This document shows positions 49,606-61,959 of a DNA stretch of 64,000 nt, piece after piece. The position numbers and the translations under genes were made by a program. The notes beneath the pieces are model-generated. The model saw nothing but the letters and a program-made list of their open reading frames with translations, ran no database searches and had not been told where the DNA came from. Each line of letters opens with the position of its first letter. Positions within the stretch are counted from its first letter, which is position 1. Origin of the DNA: Talinum fruticosum (taxonomy: Eukaryota > Streptophyta > Magnoliopsida > Caryophyllales > Talinaceae); assembly GCA_021018815.1 (NCBI GenBank), contig JAITYX010000089.1, forward strand, positions 434,001 through 498,000, written 5' to 3'.

Positions 49606-52283
49606 TGTAACGCCCTAGCTACTATTACTTAATAATTCTCTAATTCGAGAATATTAGGTAAGGTCGCAATGGAGGTCAACGATCGAAGGCGTCACCGCCG
49701 TCCTAAAAAAAGGACAAAGCTAAATAATTAAAATAAAATGAAATACGGTTTGGGCATCCACGGTTCTTTTTCAAAAATGTCTGTTAGGAGTAACTACTTA
49801 ATACCCAAGTAGCTACGTCATTCCAAAATACAGCTTACTGGGTCTAGCAATGCAATATTTATACAACCTAGACTTTTGTCTAATCCACAAGATAATGTAC
49901 AACGATTCCCAAGGCCATACCTAACCCCGGTTGAAGGTAAAATCACCTGTGAGCGTCTATATACCTTCGGATCTGCGAATGCCACGTGGTCGGCTAGGGT
50001 TTGCCTTCATCGGACTTAGGAAATGGTTGATTGTTCACCAATGCTTCTTCCTAAAACAAAAACAAGTAAAATATTTGAAAGAGTGAGTCGAAACTCAGTA
50101 CGAACATTCCTGCACCTGTAAAATAACTTTGAAGAATATTTTGATTGAGCGCGCGCATTTCAATTCATTTTAGTTTGAAATCGTGGGAGAGAATATAAGT
50201 AAAACTTGCTTGCCGGTTATTATCTCGAAAGTGGAACCCCTTGATAATTGATACGATCTTAGTAAGGTGCACACCTCCCGGCCGACCGAGAACCCGAGTT
50301 GAAGCCGCGCGGTTGGGCATACGCCCGATGATTGATAATTGATGGGCATAAGCCCCGATAATTGATGATTGAGCGGGGACCACTTGATTAGGTGGCAAAA
50401 CTTGATTTGCAAATGATTCATTATTAATTATATATATGAGAAATGTTGAGATTTGATGAAACATGTGAATTTTCGAAAGGTACAGGCAATGAACGTACTC
50501 GAATTGAGAATATTTGTTTCTCCCCTTTTATAGAAATTTGGAGTCGGCAATGTTCGGCAACGAAGTGGCCTCGAGTCCGTTTAAAATGGATTTCTAGGGT
50601 TAATAATGTTTTCTTGAATTTTAATGCTTGAATTTGTATAAGCTTTAGTAGTGTATTTCACTTCTTATGCTCGTATGAAAATCGATTAAACTAATGTTTG
50701 TATTACCTAGCTTTACTGCGTTTATCGAATATGACTCATATTGATCAAAGGAGTTGATTAGGCTATCTAAATGTCCAATGATGTTGGTGTTATTTGATTT
50801 GCTAGTTGACTTGGATTGAAAATGGTGAATATATATATACGTGCCCAAACACTTATTCTTAATTCCTTCCTCACTTCTCCCTTCTCTCGCACTCAAAACC
50901 TATAGTTAAATAATTAATTAATCCATCAAATGCCCTTCCATCGGAAGGTTTCACAACTTTGCCGAATTGCCCAAAACTCATACATATACACCGATTTAAG
51001 TGCCTAAGCGTTATTTTCTCGACGTAACTCGTATTCACATCCCAATTAAGCATACCAAATGTTCAAATGTCCCCCATGCCTCTTACACCATCTCGTTATC
51101 CGACTTCATCCTCCCCGCCTATTTTTCTCTTCCTTTGTGTTCAATTCTAGCTATTTACAAAATGTAACAATTCCACCAAATTGTTCAATTCGATAACAAA
51201 GCATCCTCAATCTCATTCACTAGTTCATAGTTTCCCAAAGGAATCACATTCGTACAATCAATTCACCAAAACACGAATCCTAAATCCTCCGCACCAATTC
51301 GAATTCTCCCAACTTAATCTTTAACTTTACTCAACAAGCATATTTCTAAATTATACGTTTCGGTTTGCAATCACAATTACTTGAATGAATAATGAAATTG
51401 ATAATTTAGGGTTTAGACTTTTACCTTCGAATTCACAAAGAAGGAAGCCGGGAGCGGGAGCAGGGCGGTGGTGGTGCGTGGCAACCGCGCCGGCGACCAC
51501 TCGGCAGAGGCGGCGATGACCTCCGGCGGTCGCTGCGGCTGGTGGTTGGCCGTCAGGTGGCCGCGGCAGGGGAAGCCCCACAGCGCCTAGCGGGAGTCCG
51601 AGAGGGACGGTGAGAGCGCGAGAGAGGGAGGAAGCGAGACGAAGGGGACGGGGACGACCGGCGCCGGTTTCCCGCCGGCGTCGCTCGCCGTGCTGGCCGG
51701 AGAAGATGCCGTGAGGAAGAGGAAGCGAGGGACGCGAAGCGAGCACACGAGGGAAAAAACAGAGTGATAGCGCGAGGGAGAGTGAGAGGGTGCTGCTGGC
51801 GGCGCCTAGCGCCGGCCCGGCCGGCGTTGGTGGCATCCGGTAGCCGGAGAGGAAAGCAGCAGACAGCAGAGAGATGGTGAGGCAGGGGAGGATGAAGGGG
51901 AAGAAGCAGGGGAGCAGGGGAAGCAACTCGAAGTCCCGATATATTTTGGTCTTAACCGCCTCTCTCCCCTTTTTTTTCTCGTTTACGGATGTTTCTTTAA
52001 AAATCTGGTTCATTTATTTTATTTATGTTGATTTATTTATTTACTTTGTTTTCTTTTATTGTTACTTTTAATTTTGTTTTAATAACGATGTTCACAAATT
52101 AAAATCTTATTATGAGATTTTTATTAGGGCCACTTCGTCGCCTTAGCCGCATAACACATGTATAAGGATAATGTAAATACAAAATCTCGAATTGAAGTGC
52201 ACGCGCTCAATTATATAAATTGTGTAATTAATAGAACAAATAATGTGATTTAAAATAATGTGATTTAGGGTCGGGTTGTTACA
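49606..52283 (-). repeat. Long LTR (3' LTR of the minus arm), 2678 bp
   Basis: In element sense it starts TGTAACAACCCGACCC (52283 down) and ends GGGCGTTACA-like at 49606, with a 6-base terminal inverted repeat TGTAAC/GTTACA. It is 620 bases longer than the LTR at 59516 because it holds the segment 51338-51957. That segment contains a TATA-like AAAATATATC and a GC-rich island. Confidence 0.88.
51338..51957 (-). other. 620-bp GC-rich segment present only in this LTR copy
   Basis: The core 51430-51870 is strikingly GC-rich in an AT-rich window. In element sense it follows a TATA-like AAAATATATC and carries an open frame rich in Pro, Ala, Arg and Leu (within 51351-52013). It may be the R/U5 leader of the LTR. 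The frame has no domain I recognise. The other two LTR copies break exactly at its edge (GTTGAG). Confidence 0.65.
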
Positions 52284-52297
52284 GTCTTCCCCTTAAA
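52284..52297 (-). promoter_or_regulatory. Polypurine tract, minus arm
   Basis: In element sense AAAAGGGGAAGAC-type purine run (plus strand GTCTTCCCCTTAAA) directly before the LTR start. The same tract is at 59505-59514. Confidence 0.7.
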
Positions 52298-55200
52298 ATA
52301 AGTTTCGTCCTCGAAACTTGAGCCTTCTGCAATGAGGTTTGAAAACTTAACTTAAAATAAGTGGGGGTATTAGTTTCTCGAGTATTCTTCGGTTTCCCCA
52401 TGTGGCTTTCCCGAGGATTTATGGTTAGTCTACCGTACTTTCCCTTCAAGGAAGTGCTTTTATTGCAGAATTTCTTGACCTTGTAATCCCAATAATTGCA
52501 CTCGAAACTTTCAATAATTTCTAGTAGCGTTGTCACAATCTCATGGTTTGGAATTTGTATATGCTGCCTGAGCTGCTAGATATGGAAATGTTATTCTCAT
52601 AATTGGGTTTAGATGAAATAGCTATACATATATAAGCTATTGGATTGTACTTCTTTATAACCTCATATAGCCCAATGCACCTAGGACTTGATTTTTCCTT
52701 AACTTTGCATCTTTGATCCCTTTCCAGTGGAGATACTTTAAAAAACGCTCTTATCCATATAGCTCGTTTGTCGTTTTGAGTCTTGTTGATGTGGTCTTAA
52801 ATCTTGCTAATCTTTTCGGTTGTTCCTTAGATTCACTTAGGCCCATAGTCAAGGCATCGCTAACTAACTTTAACATAATGAGGTTCTGTATTTCCTCCAA
52901 TACAATGCCTCAATCGGAGCGATTTTATTAATGACTTGATAATTGTATTATAGGATAAGTCTACCAAAGATAGCTCGGTTTCCAATCTTCCTTAAAAGTC
53001 GAATATACATGCTCTTAGTATATCTTCTCATATTTGATTTACCTTTCGGCTTACCTGTTTAGTTCCGAATGATACAAACTACTAAAACTCAATTTAGTTC
53101 GAAATCTTGTCATAGGACTTCCCAAAAATTCATGTGAAGCCTTTTGTCACTATCTAATATGATGCTCCTCGATATTCCATATAACTTCATAGCCCTTTTA
53201 ACATCTCACTCGTGTCAATATCTCTACGTTCCATGTGTCATGTGGGGTACAAAATTTGCAGATTTTATAAGTTGATCAATAATCACGCAAACAATTTTCG
53301 TTGAAACAATAATAGGTAATCTTATGGCAACGTTCATTGAAATTGAATCTCATCCCCCATATAGGAATCTCCAAAGGTTTCAATTCACCAATAAAACATT
53401 GATATCTCTTGTCATATTAGGCCCTTCTAACGTTCGGTTTTAGCTATTTGACAATTGGAACACTTATCTTCACATTACTTCTCCAAAACATTGTTTCAAG
53501 TCTTTATACGACTTGTTCCTCCTAGATGTACCAAATATCGTGTATTATGTGCTCCCTCAAGAGTTATCTTTTCAATTCCTCTTTCTTCAATACACAAAAT
53601 TGATTTTGAAACCTTAAGGTTCCATCCTCGCGTAATCCTTGAAACCATGAGATTTTTCCTTTTTATATCTTTCTTAATCCTTTCCATCCCGACATCACCG
53701 TTTTGGCCTAACTGAATACCCTTCAGGGTTATATATATATTATACCTCTATCGCAGCTAGGGACCCATTCATTTGTCCATGCGAGACTGACTCAATACTT
53801 ATAGTGTGGAGGTTTCATATAGCCACAAGATAAGTTGTCATTATTACATTCAACTCGTGTATTGTCTCCGTATTCCTACGCATTTGCCACTATTCACAAT
53901 TGCTAGTCATATTCTCTCTTATGTTTAGAGTATATAAGAATATCATCAAGACCCACCACCACACATTTGCCTAGATAAGTCCTCAAAATCCTATTCATGA
54001 GATCCATGAATGCAACGGATACCTTGGTAAATCCTCTAGGCATCCCGTAAATTCGTAGGGTCCTTATTTAATTCTATAGGCAGCTTTGGGAATATCTTTC
54101 CGGTTAATTCAAAGTTGATAAAATATACTAACTCCTTATATCCGATCACCAAATCGTTAATTCGAAGTAGCGGATACCTATTCTCGATAGACCCTTTTGT
54201 AGTAATTTACTAACCCAAGAGCATTCCTCCTCTACGTGACATTAGTTGGTCCGGATCATCCTGCTATCTGCGTTTACTTTATAAGGATCGACCTTAATCT
54301 CTTCTTTGGAAACAACATGCCTAAAATGTCTCTTCCTCTAGCCATAATTCACCTCTTTGCGATTTGGCAACATTTTCTCCCAAGGTTCAAGAATCATCAA
54401 TGAATGGCCCTTGCTGAAACTAGTAACATGTTTCTTTTGAACTATACTTTCACTTATGTTGTCGGTTCTCTTTGAGTCTCCGAATTTAAGGCCCTTAGTT
54501 CACTCTTTGCTCGTTCAACCTCTATGTCTACTACTCTTTCATGTAATCCTTGACAATCTTTTTACTATCGAGTTAACGTCAAATATGATAGGCCAAGCCA
54601 TCCTCAATTCTTAATATTTTCACCCTATCAATAACGAAAAGGTCCGAGTCATATCTAGATGTCTCCATAGGTTTACTTGGCATACTCTACTACCATCATT
54701 TGTAGTCTATTTTTAACTCTAAGAATCCCCATTCTTTTCGTATACCGAATTGCAGTGGGTAAAATTTTGCTCTAACCCTTCCGGAAGTTATCCCAAGCGA
54801 ACTCACAACCTCATTTTTCATTGGGCTTCACCATATGTCCATTGCAATAATATATTCCTATACCTCTTTTCCTCGAGTGCAAATATCTTTTCCCTCTCTC
54901 ATGAACCAAGTTGATCACAATCTCTAATATAAAACATATTTAGGTAACTCACGCTTTTATTGTGCTTATATGATCGTAATACCCAATTGCACATTAGATT
55001 ATCATCCTCTCGGGATTCTTATCGATTGAGGAATCCTCGATCAAAGGGACTCCCAAGGCTTATTCGGATGTCGAGGTTTGCTTTCTAATTCCCGCTTAAA
55101 GGTAATATAGGGAATTTCCTAAGAGAGCTTGGTATTTTCTAAAAATTTCGGCGAGTTCCGTTTGTAATGTGGCCTATCCCATAAATTTAAAACTTTAAAA

Positions 55201-55579
55201 CCCCGCATAAAACCACAATACCACTCAACGAGCCACACGCTCGGAGTACACAACTCAACGGCCACATGCCGGAGTACAACCAATATACATTAAAACTTAA
55301 AACCACCCAAATGGCTCATAATACATCCGAAACAAAATTCATGAACTTAATTACAAGTTACAAAACTTAAAAGCATATAAAATGCATATCGGCAACTTAA
55401 GTCATTATGTACATGATTTATACTGAGCATCACCCAAAATTATATACCTTAATTCAATATTAGTTACACCGCATCCACAAATCCCAAAATAACAACTTGC
55501 GAAAATAATGGCCACATAGTTTTCCTAAAGGTCAAGTCATGACACCTTAAAATCCTATTGCTCACGAGTGATTTCTAAA

Positions 55580-55597
55580 CCTCGGCTCGATACCACT
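55580..55597 (-). promoter_or_regulatory. Primer binding site, initiator tRNA-Met type (worn)
   Basis: Just inside the 3' end of the LTR fragment, the minus strand reads TAG then TGGTATCGAGCC. The usual tRNA-iMet primer site is TGGTATCAGAGCC, so one base is missing. It marks the 5' end of the internal region and fixes element orientation. Confidence 0.7.
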
Positions 55598-55598
55598 A

Positions 55599-57334
55599 CG
55601 TAACGCCCCGGTTACCATTACTTAATAATTCTCTAATTCGAGAATATTAGGTAAGGTCGCAGCGGAGGTCAACGATCGAAGGCGTCACCGCCGATCCTAA
55701 AAAAAGGACAAAGCTAAATAATTAAAATAAAATGAAATACGGTTTGGGCATCCACGGTTCTTTTTCAAAAATGTCTGTTAGGAGTAACTACTTAATACCC
55801 AAGTAGCTACGTCATTCCAAAATACGAGTTTACTGGTCTAGCAATGCAATATTTATACAACCTAGACTTTTGTCTAATCCACAAGATAATGTACAACGAT
55901 TCCCAAGGCCATACCTAACCCTGGTTGAAGGTAAAATCACTCGTGAGCGTCTATATACCTTCGGATCTGCGAATGCCACGTGGCTGGCTAGGGTTTGCCT
56001 TCATCGGACTTAGGAAATGGTTGATTGTTCACCAATGCTTCTTCCTAAAACAAAAACAGTAAAATATTTGAAAGAGTGAGTCGAAACTCGATACGAACAT
56101 TCCTGCATCTGTAAAATAACTTTGAAGAATATTTTGATTGAGCGCGCGCATTTCAATTCATTTTAGTTTGAAATCGGGGGAGAGAATATAAGTAAAACTT
56201 GCTTGCCGGTTATTATCCGAAAGTGGAACCCCTTGATAATTGATACGATCTTAGTAAGGTGCACACCTCCGGGCCGACCGAGAACCCGAGTTGAAGCCGC
56301 GCGGGTTGGGCATACGCCCGATGATTGATAATTGATGGGCATAAGCCACGATAATTGATGATTGAGCGGGGACCACTTGATTAGGTGGCAAAACTTGATT
56401 TGCAAATGATTCATTATTAATTATATATATGAGAAATGTTGAGATTTGATGAAACATGTGAATTTTCGAAAGGTACGAGGCAATGAACGTACTCGAATTG
56501 AGAATATTTGTTTCTCCCCTTTTATAGAAATTTGGAGTCGGCAGTTGTTCGGCAACGGAAGTGGCCTCGAGTCCGTTTAAAATGGATTTCTAGGGTTAAT
56601 AATGTTTTCTTGAATTTTAATGCTTGAATTTGTATAAGCTTTAGTAGTGTATTTCACTTCTTATGCTCGTATGAAAATCGATTAAACTAATGTTTGTATT
56701 ACCTAGCTTTACTTGCGTTTCTTGAATATGACTCATATTGATCAAAGGAGTTGATTAGGCTATCTAAATGTCCAATGATGTTGGTGTTATTTGATTTGCT
56801 AGTTGACTTGGATTGAAAATGGTGAATATATATATACGTGCCCAAACACTTATTCTTAATTCCTTCCTCACTTCTCCCTTCTCTGCACTCAAAACCTATA
56901 GTTAAATAATTAATTAATCCATCAAATGCCCTTCCATCGGAAGGTTTCACAACTTTGCCGAATTGCCCAAAACTCATACATATACACCGATTTAAGTGCC
57001 TAAGCGTTATTTTCTCGACAGAACTCGTATTCACATCCCAATTAAGCATACCAAATGTTCAAATGTCCCCCATGCCTCTTACACCATCCGTTATCCGACT
57101 TCATCCTCCCTGCCTATTTTTCTCTTCCTTTGTGTTCAATTCTAGCTATTTACAAAATGTAACAATTCCACCAAATTGTTCAATTCGATAACAAAGCATC
57201 CTCAATCTCATTCACTAGTTCATAGTTTCCCCAAAGGAATCACATTCGTACAATCAATTCACCAAAACACGAATCCTAAATCCTCCGCACCAATTCGAAT
57301 TCTCCCAACTTAATCTTTAACTTTACTCAACAGC
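55599..57334 (-). repeat. Truncated LTR fragment (5' LTR of the minus arm)
   Basis: A copy of 49606-51338 that starts CGTAAC where TGTAAC is expected (one mutation). It ends at ACTCAACAG near 57332, where it joins the inverted internal arm. The missing part includes the GC-rich segment and the LTR start. Also matches 59843-61573 in reverse. Confidence 0.85.
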
Positions 57335-59515
57335 GACAACATAAGTGAAAGTATAGTTCAAAAGAAACATGTTACTAGTTTCAGCAAGGGCCATTCATTG
57401 ATGATTCTTGAACCTTGGGAGAAAATGTTGCCAAATCGCAAAGAGGTGAATTATGGCTAGAGGAAGAGACATTTTAGGCATGTTGTTTCCAAAGAAGAGA
57501 TTAAGGTCGATCCTTATAAAGTAAACGCATGATAGCAGGATGATCCAGACCAACTAATGTCACGTAGAGGAGGAATGCTCTTGGGTTAGTAAATTACTAC
57601 AAAAGGGTGCAGTCGAGAATAGGTATCCGCTACTTCGAATTAACGATTTGGTGATCGGATATAAGGAGTTAGTATATTTTATCAACTTTGAATTAACCAG
57701 AAAGATATTCCCAAAGCTGCCTATAGAATTAAATAAGGACCCTACGAATTTACGGGATGCCTAGAGGATTTACCAAGGTATCCGTTGCATTCATGGATCT
57801 CATGAATAGGATTTTGAGGACTTATCTAGGCAAATGTGTGGTGGTGGGTCTTGATGATATTCTTATATACTCTAAACATAAGAGAGAATATGACTAGCAA
57901 TTGTGAATAGTGGCAAATGCGTAGGAATACGGAGACAATACACGAGTTGAATGTAATAATGACAACTTATCTTGTGGCTATATGAAACCTCCACACTATA
58001 AGTATTGAGTCGGTCTCGCATGGACAAATGAATGGGTCCCTAGCTGCGATAGAGGTATAATATATATATAACCCTGAAGGGTATTCAGTTAGGCCAAAAC
58101 GGTGATGTCGGGATGGAAAGGATTAAGAAAGATATAAAAGGAAAAATCTCATGGTTTCAAGGATTACGCGAGGATGGAACCTTAAGGTTTCAAAATCAAT
58201 TTTGTGTATTGAAGAAAGAGGAATTGAAAAGATAACTCTTGAGGGAGCACATAATACACGATATTTGGTACATCTAGGAGGAACAAGTCTGTATAAAGAC
58301 TTGAAACAATGTTTTGGAGAAGTAATGTGAAGATAAGTGTTCCAATTGTCAAATAGCTAAAACCGAACGTTAGAAGGGCCTAATATGACAAGAGATATCA
58401 ATGTTTTATTGGTGAATTGAAACCTTTGGAGATTCCTATATGGGGATGAGATTCAATTTCAATGAACGTTGCCATAAGATTACCTATTATTGTTTCAACG
58501 AAAATTGTTTGCGTGATTATTGATCAACTTATAAAATCTGCAAATTTTGTACCCCACATGACACATGGAACGTAGAGATATTGACACAGTGAGATGTTAA
58601 AAGGGCTATGAAGTTATATGGAATATCGAGGAGCATCATATTAGATAGTGACAAAAGGCTTCACATGAATTTTTGGGAAGTCCTATGACAAGATTTCAGA
58701 ACTAAATTGAGTTTTAGTAGTTTGTATCATTCGGAACTAAACAGGTAAGCCGAAAGGTAAATCAAATATGAGAAGATATACTAAGAGCATGTATATTCGA
58801 CTTTTAAGGAAGATTGGAAACCGAGCTATCTTTGGTAGACTTATCCTATAATACAATTATCAAGTCATTAATAAAATCGCTCCAGTTGAGGCATTGTATT
58901 GGAGGAAATACGAGAACCTCATTATGTTAAAGTTAGTTAGCGATGCCTTGACTATGGGCCTAAGTGAATCTAAGGAACAACCGAAAAGATTAGCAAGATT
59001 TAAGACCACATCAACAAGACTCAAAACGACAAACGAGCTATATGGATAAGAGCGTTTTTTAAAGTATCTCCACTGGAAAGGGATCAAAGATGCAAAGTTA
59101 AGGAAAAATCAAGTCCTAGGTGCATTGGGCTATATGAGGTTATAAAGAAGTACAATCCAATAGCTTATATATGTATAGCTATTTCATCTAAACCCAATTA
59201 TGAGAATAACATTTCCATATCTAGCAGCTCGGGCAGCATATACAAATTCCAAACCATGAGATTGTGACAACGCTACTAGAAATTATTGAAAGTTTCGAGT
59301 GCAATTATTGGGATTACAAGGTCAAGAAATTCTGCAATAAAAGCACTTCCTTGAAGGGAAAGTACGGTAGACTAACCATAAATCCTCGGGAAAGCCACAT
59401 GGGGAAGCCGAAGAATACCGAGAAACTAATACCCCCACTTATTTTAAGTTAAGTTTTCAAACCTCATTGCAGAAGGCTCAAGTTTCGAGGACGAAACTTA
59501 TTTTAAGGGGAAGAC
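57335..59515 (+). pseudogene. Gypsy internal region, plus arm (decayed pol)
   Basis: Inverted near-copy of 52284-54460. Frames show HVVSKEEIKVDP-like (about 57480), RYPLLRINDL (about 57625), a FMDLMNRILRTYLGK block, LDDILIYSKH (57850-57879), KPLEIPIWG (about 58420), an integrase core around 58618-58745 with the stop at 58686-58688, then APVEALYWRKYENL (about 58880). The connection-type HVVSK block precedes the RT core, the reverse of the usual order, so the ancestor was already rearranged. Ends in the polypurine tract 59505-59514. Confidence 0.78.
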
Positions 59516-61573
59516 TGTAACAACCCGACCCTAAATCACATTATTTTAAATCACATTATTTGTTCTATTAATTACACAATTTATATAATTGAGCGCGTGC
59601 ACTTCAATTCGAGATTTTGTATTTACATTATCCTTATACATGTGTTATGCGGCTAAGGCGACGAAGTGGCCCTAATAAAAATCTCATAATAAGATTTTAA
59701 TTTGTGAACATCGTTATTAAAACAAAATTAAAAGTAACAATAAAAGAAAACAAAGTAAATAAATAAATCAACATAAATAAAATAAATGAACCAGATTTTT
59801 AAAGAAACATCCAGAAACGAGAAAAAAAAAGGGGAGAGAGGCCTGTTGAGTAAAGTTAAAGATTAAGTTGGGAGAATTCGAATTGGTGCGGAGGATTTAG
59901 GATTCGTGTTTTGGTGAATTGATTGTACGAATGTGATTCCTTTGGGAAACTATGAACTAGTGAATGAGATTGAGGATGCTTTGTTATCGAATTGAACAAT
60001 TTGGTGGAATTGTTACATTTTGTAAATAGCTAGAATTGAACACAAAGGAAGAGAAAAATAGGCGAGGAGGATGAAGTCGGATAACGAGATGGTGTAAGAG
60101 GCATGGGGGACATTTGAACATTTGGTATGCTTAATTGGGATGTGAATACGAGTTACGTCGAGAAAATAACGCTTAGGCACTTAAATCGGTGTATATGTAT
60201 GAGTTTTGGGCAATTCGGCAAAGTTGTGAAACCTTCAGATGGAAGGGCATTTGATGGATTAATTAATTATTTAACTATAGGTTTTGAGTGCGAGAGAAGG
60301 GAGAAGTGAGGAAGGAATTAAGAATAAGTGTTTGGGCACGTATATATATATTCACCATTTTCAATCCAAGTCAACTAGCAAATCAAATAACACCAACATC
60401 ATTGGACATTTAGATAGCCTAATCAACTCCTTTGATCAATATGAGTCATATTCGATGAACGCGAGTAAAGCTAGGTAATACAAACATTAGTTTAATCGAT
60501 TTTCATACGAGCATAAGAAGTGAAATACACTACTAAAGCTTATACAAATTCAAGCATTAAAATTCAAGAAAACATTATTAACCCTAGAAATCCATTTTAA
60601 ACGGACACGAGGCCACTTCGTTGCCGAACAGCTGCCGACTCCAAATTTCTATAAAAGGGGAGAAACAAATATTCTCAATTCGAGTACGTTCATTGCTCGT
60701 ACCTTTCGAAAATTCACATGTTTCATCAAATCTCAACATTTCTCATATATATAATTAATAATGAATCATTTGCAAATCAAGTTTTGCTACCTAATCAAGT
60801 GGTCCCCGCTCAATCATCAATTATCGGGGCTTATGCCCATCAATTATCAATCATCGGGCGTATGCCCAACCCGCGCGGCTTCAACTCGGGTTCTCGGTCG
60901 GCCCGGGAGGTGTGCACCTTACTAAGATCGTATCAATTATCAAGGGGTTCCACTTTCGGATAATAACCGGCAAGCAAGTTTTACTTATATTCTCTCCCCC
61001 GATTTCAAACTAAAATGAATTGAAATGCGCGCGCTCAATCAAAATATTCTTCAAAGTTATTTTACGATGCGAGAATGTTCGTACTGAGTTTCGACTCACT
61101 CTTTCAAATATTTTACTGTTTTTGTTTTAGGAAGAAGCATTGGTGAACAATCAACCATTTCCTAAGTCCGATGAAGGCAAACCCTAGCCAGCCACGTGGC
61201 ATTCGCAGATCCGAAGGTATATAGACGCTCACGGTGATTTTACCTTCAACCAGGGTTAGGTATGGCCTTGGGAATCGTTGTACATTATCTTGTGGATTAG
61301 ACAAAAGTCTAGGTTGTATAAATATTGCATTGCTAGACCAGTAAGCTGTATTTTGGAATGACGTAGCTACTTGGGTATTAAGTAGTTACTCCTAACGACA
61401 TTTTTGAAAAAGAACCGTGGATGCCCAAACCGTATTTCATTTTATTTTAATTATTTAGCTTTGTCCTTTTTTTTAGGACGGCGGTGACGCCTTCGGTCGT
61501 TGACCTCCGCTGCGACCTTACCTAATATTCTCGAATTAGAGAATTATTAAGTAATGGTAGCTGGGGCGTTACA
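59516..61573 (+). repeat. LTR of the plus arm, 2058 bp, lacking the 620-bp segment
   Basis: Starts TGTAACAACCCGACCC directly after the polypurine tract and ends GGGGCGTTACA. At 59843 it jumps from GGGGAGAGAGGC to TGTTGAGTAAAG, skipping the GC-rich segment found in 51338-51957. Otherwise close to the other two copies. Confidence 0.88.
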
Positions 61574-61688
61574 CCCGCTACTAAAATCTTTTGAAACTCA
61601 AACGAGTCTTGCTTGAGTTTGAGCCTCTTCCACCAACAATTTACCTTACGAGTCCCCAACATCAGCACCTTCCCCAACTCATCCGAAC

Positions 61689-61690
<2 letters not shown>
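61574..61690 (-). pseudogene. RNase-H-like remnant, N-terminal half
   Basis: The minus strand reads LLVEEAQTQARLV, a stop, then VSKDFSS up to the LTR edge. It resembles the helix region before the second strand-acidic pair of RNase H (EA.A...GL.FA...G). It would continue into LEIVIKSD at 49605, so the gypsy complex interrupts one older sequence. Confidence 0.4.

Positions 61691-61719
<29 letters not shown>
61690..61719. repeat. Poly-A tract
   Basis: About 30 consecutive A on the plus strand. Confidence 0.97.
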
Positions 61720-61720
<1 letters not shown>

Positions 61721-61959
61721 AGTCATGGTACCAACAAAATATTAGATTTTTTGAAGGCTAGGGCATTAATTTATTAATTAAAATTTTAAATAGTGTATAT
61801 TAGATTATAAGTTTGATATTCTCCCTTCTTATAATATTATATTGCATTGATGTGTGTCGATGTGTGGTTCATTTAAACTTCTAAATAAATTTAAAAAACG
61901 AGGATGATTTTTTAAAATTTTTTGAATAATTTGTTAACTAATAAATAAATTATAATTAA

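Larger units (their letters stand above)
52284..55598 (-). pseudogene. Gypsy internal region, minus arm (decayed gag-pol)
   Basis: 3.3 kb, too short for a full element. From the LTR-distal end, gag/protease is unrecognisable. The pol remains include a reverse transcriptase LDDILIYSK block (around 53924-53950), integrase-type segments with KPLEIPIWG, and a C-terminal VKKFCNKSTSLKGKYGR-like block near the polypurine tract. Many stops and shifts. The stop TGA inside the integrase core (53110-53112) is shared with the plus arm. Confidence 0.75.
49606..61573. mobile_element. Inverted, palindrome-like Ty3/gypsy LTR retrotransposon complex
   Basis: The order on the plus strand is LTR(-) 49606-52283, internal(-) 52284-55598, LTR fragment(-) 55599-57334, internal(+) 57335-59515, LTR(+) 59516-61573. 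The two internal arms (52284-54460 and 57335-59515) are near-identical inverted copies, sharing stop codons. Both outer ends are the LTR 3' terminus (GGGGCGTTACA in element sense). Pol is heavily decayed, so the unit is non-autonomous. No matching 5-base target duplication is visible (gccat left, cccgc right). Confidence 0.88.

Noticed and set aside
51351..52013. 220-residue Pro/Ala/Arg-rich frame as a gene
   Set aside because: It lies wholly inside an LTR, has no domain, and is open mainly because the segment is GC-rich.
49606..61573. Two independent, oppositely oriented gypsy insertions
   Set aside because: Shared stop codons and shared pol rearrangement in the two arms favour one template.
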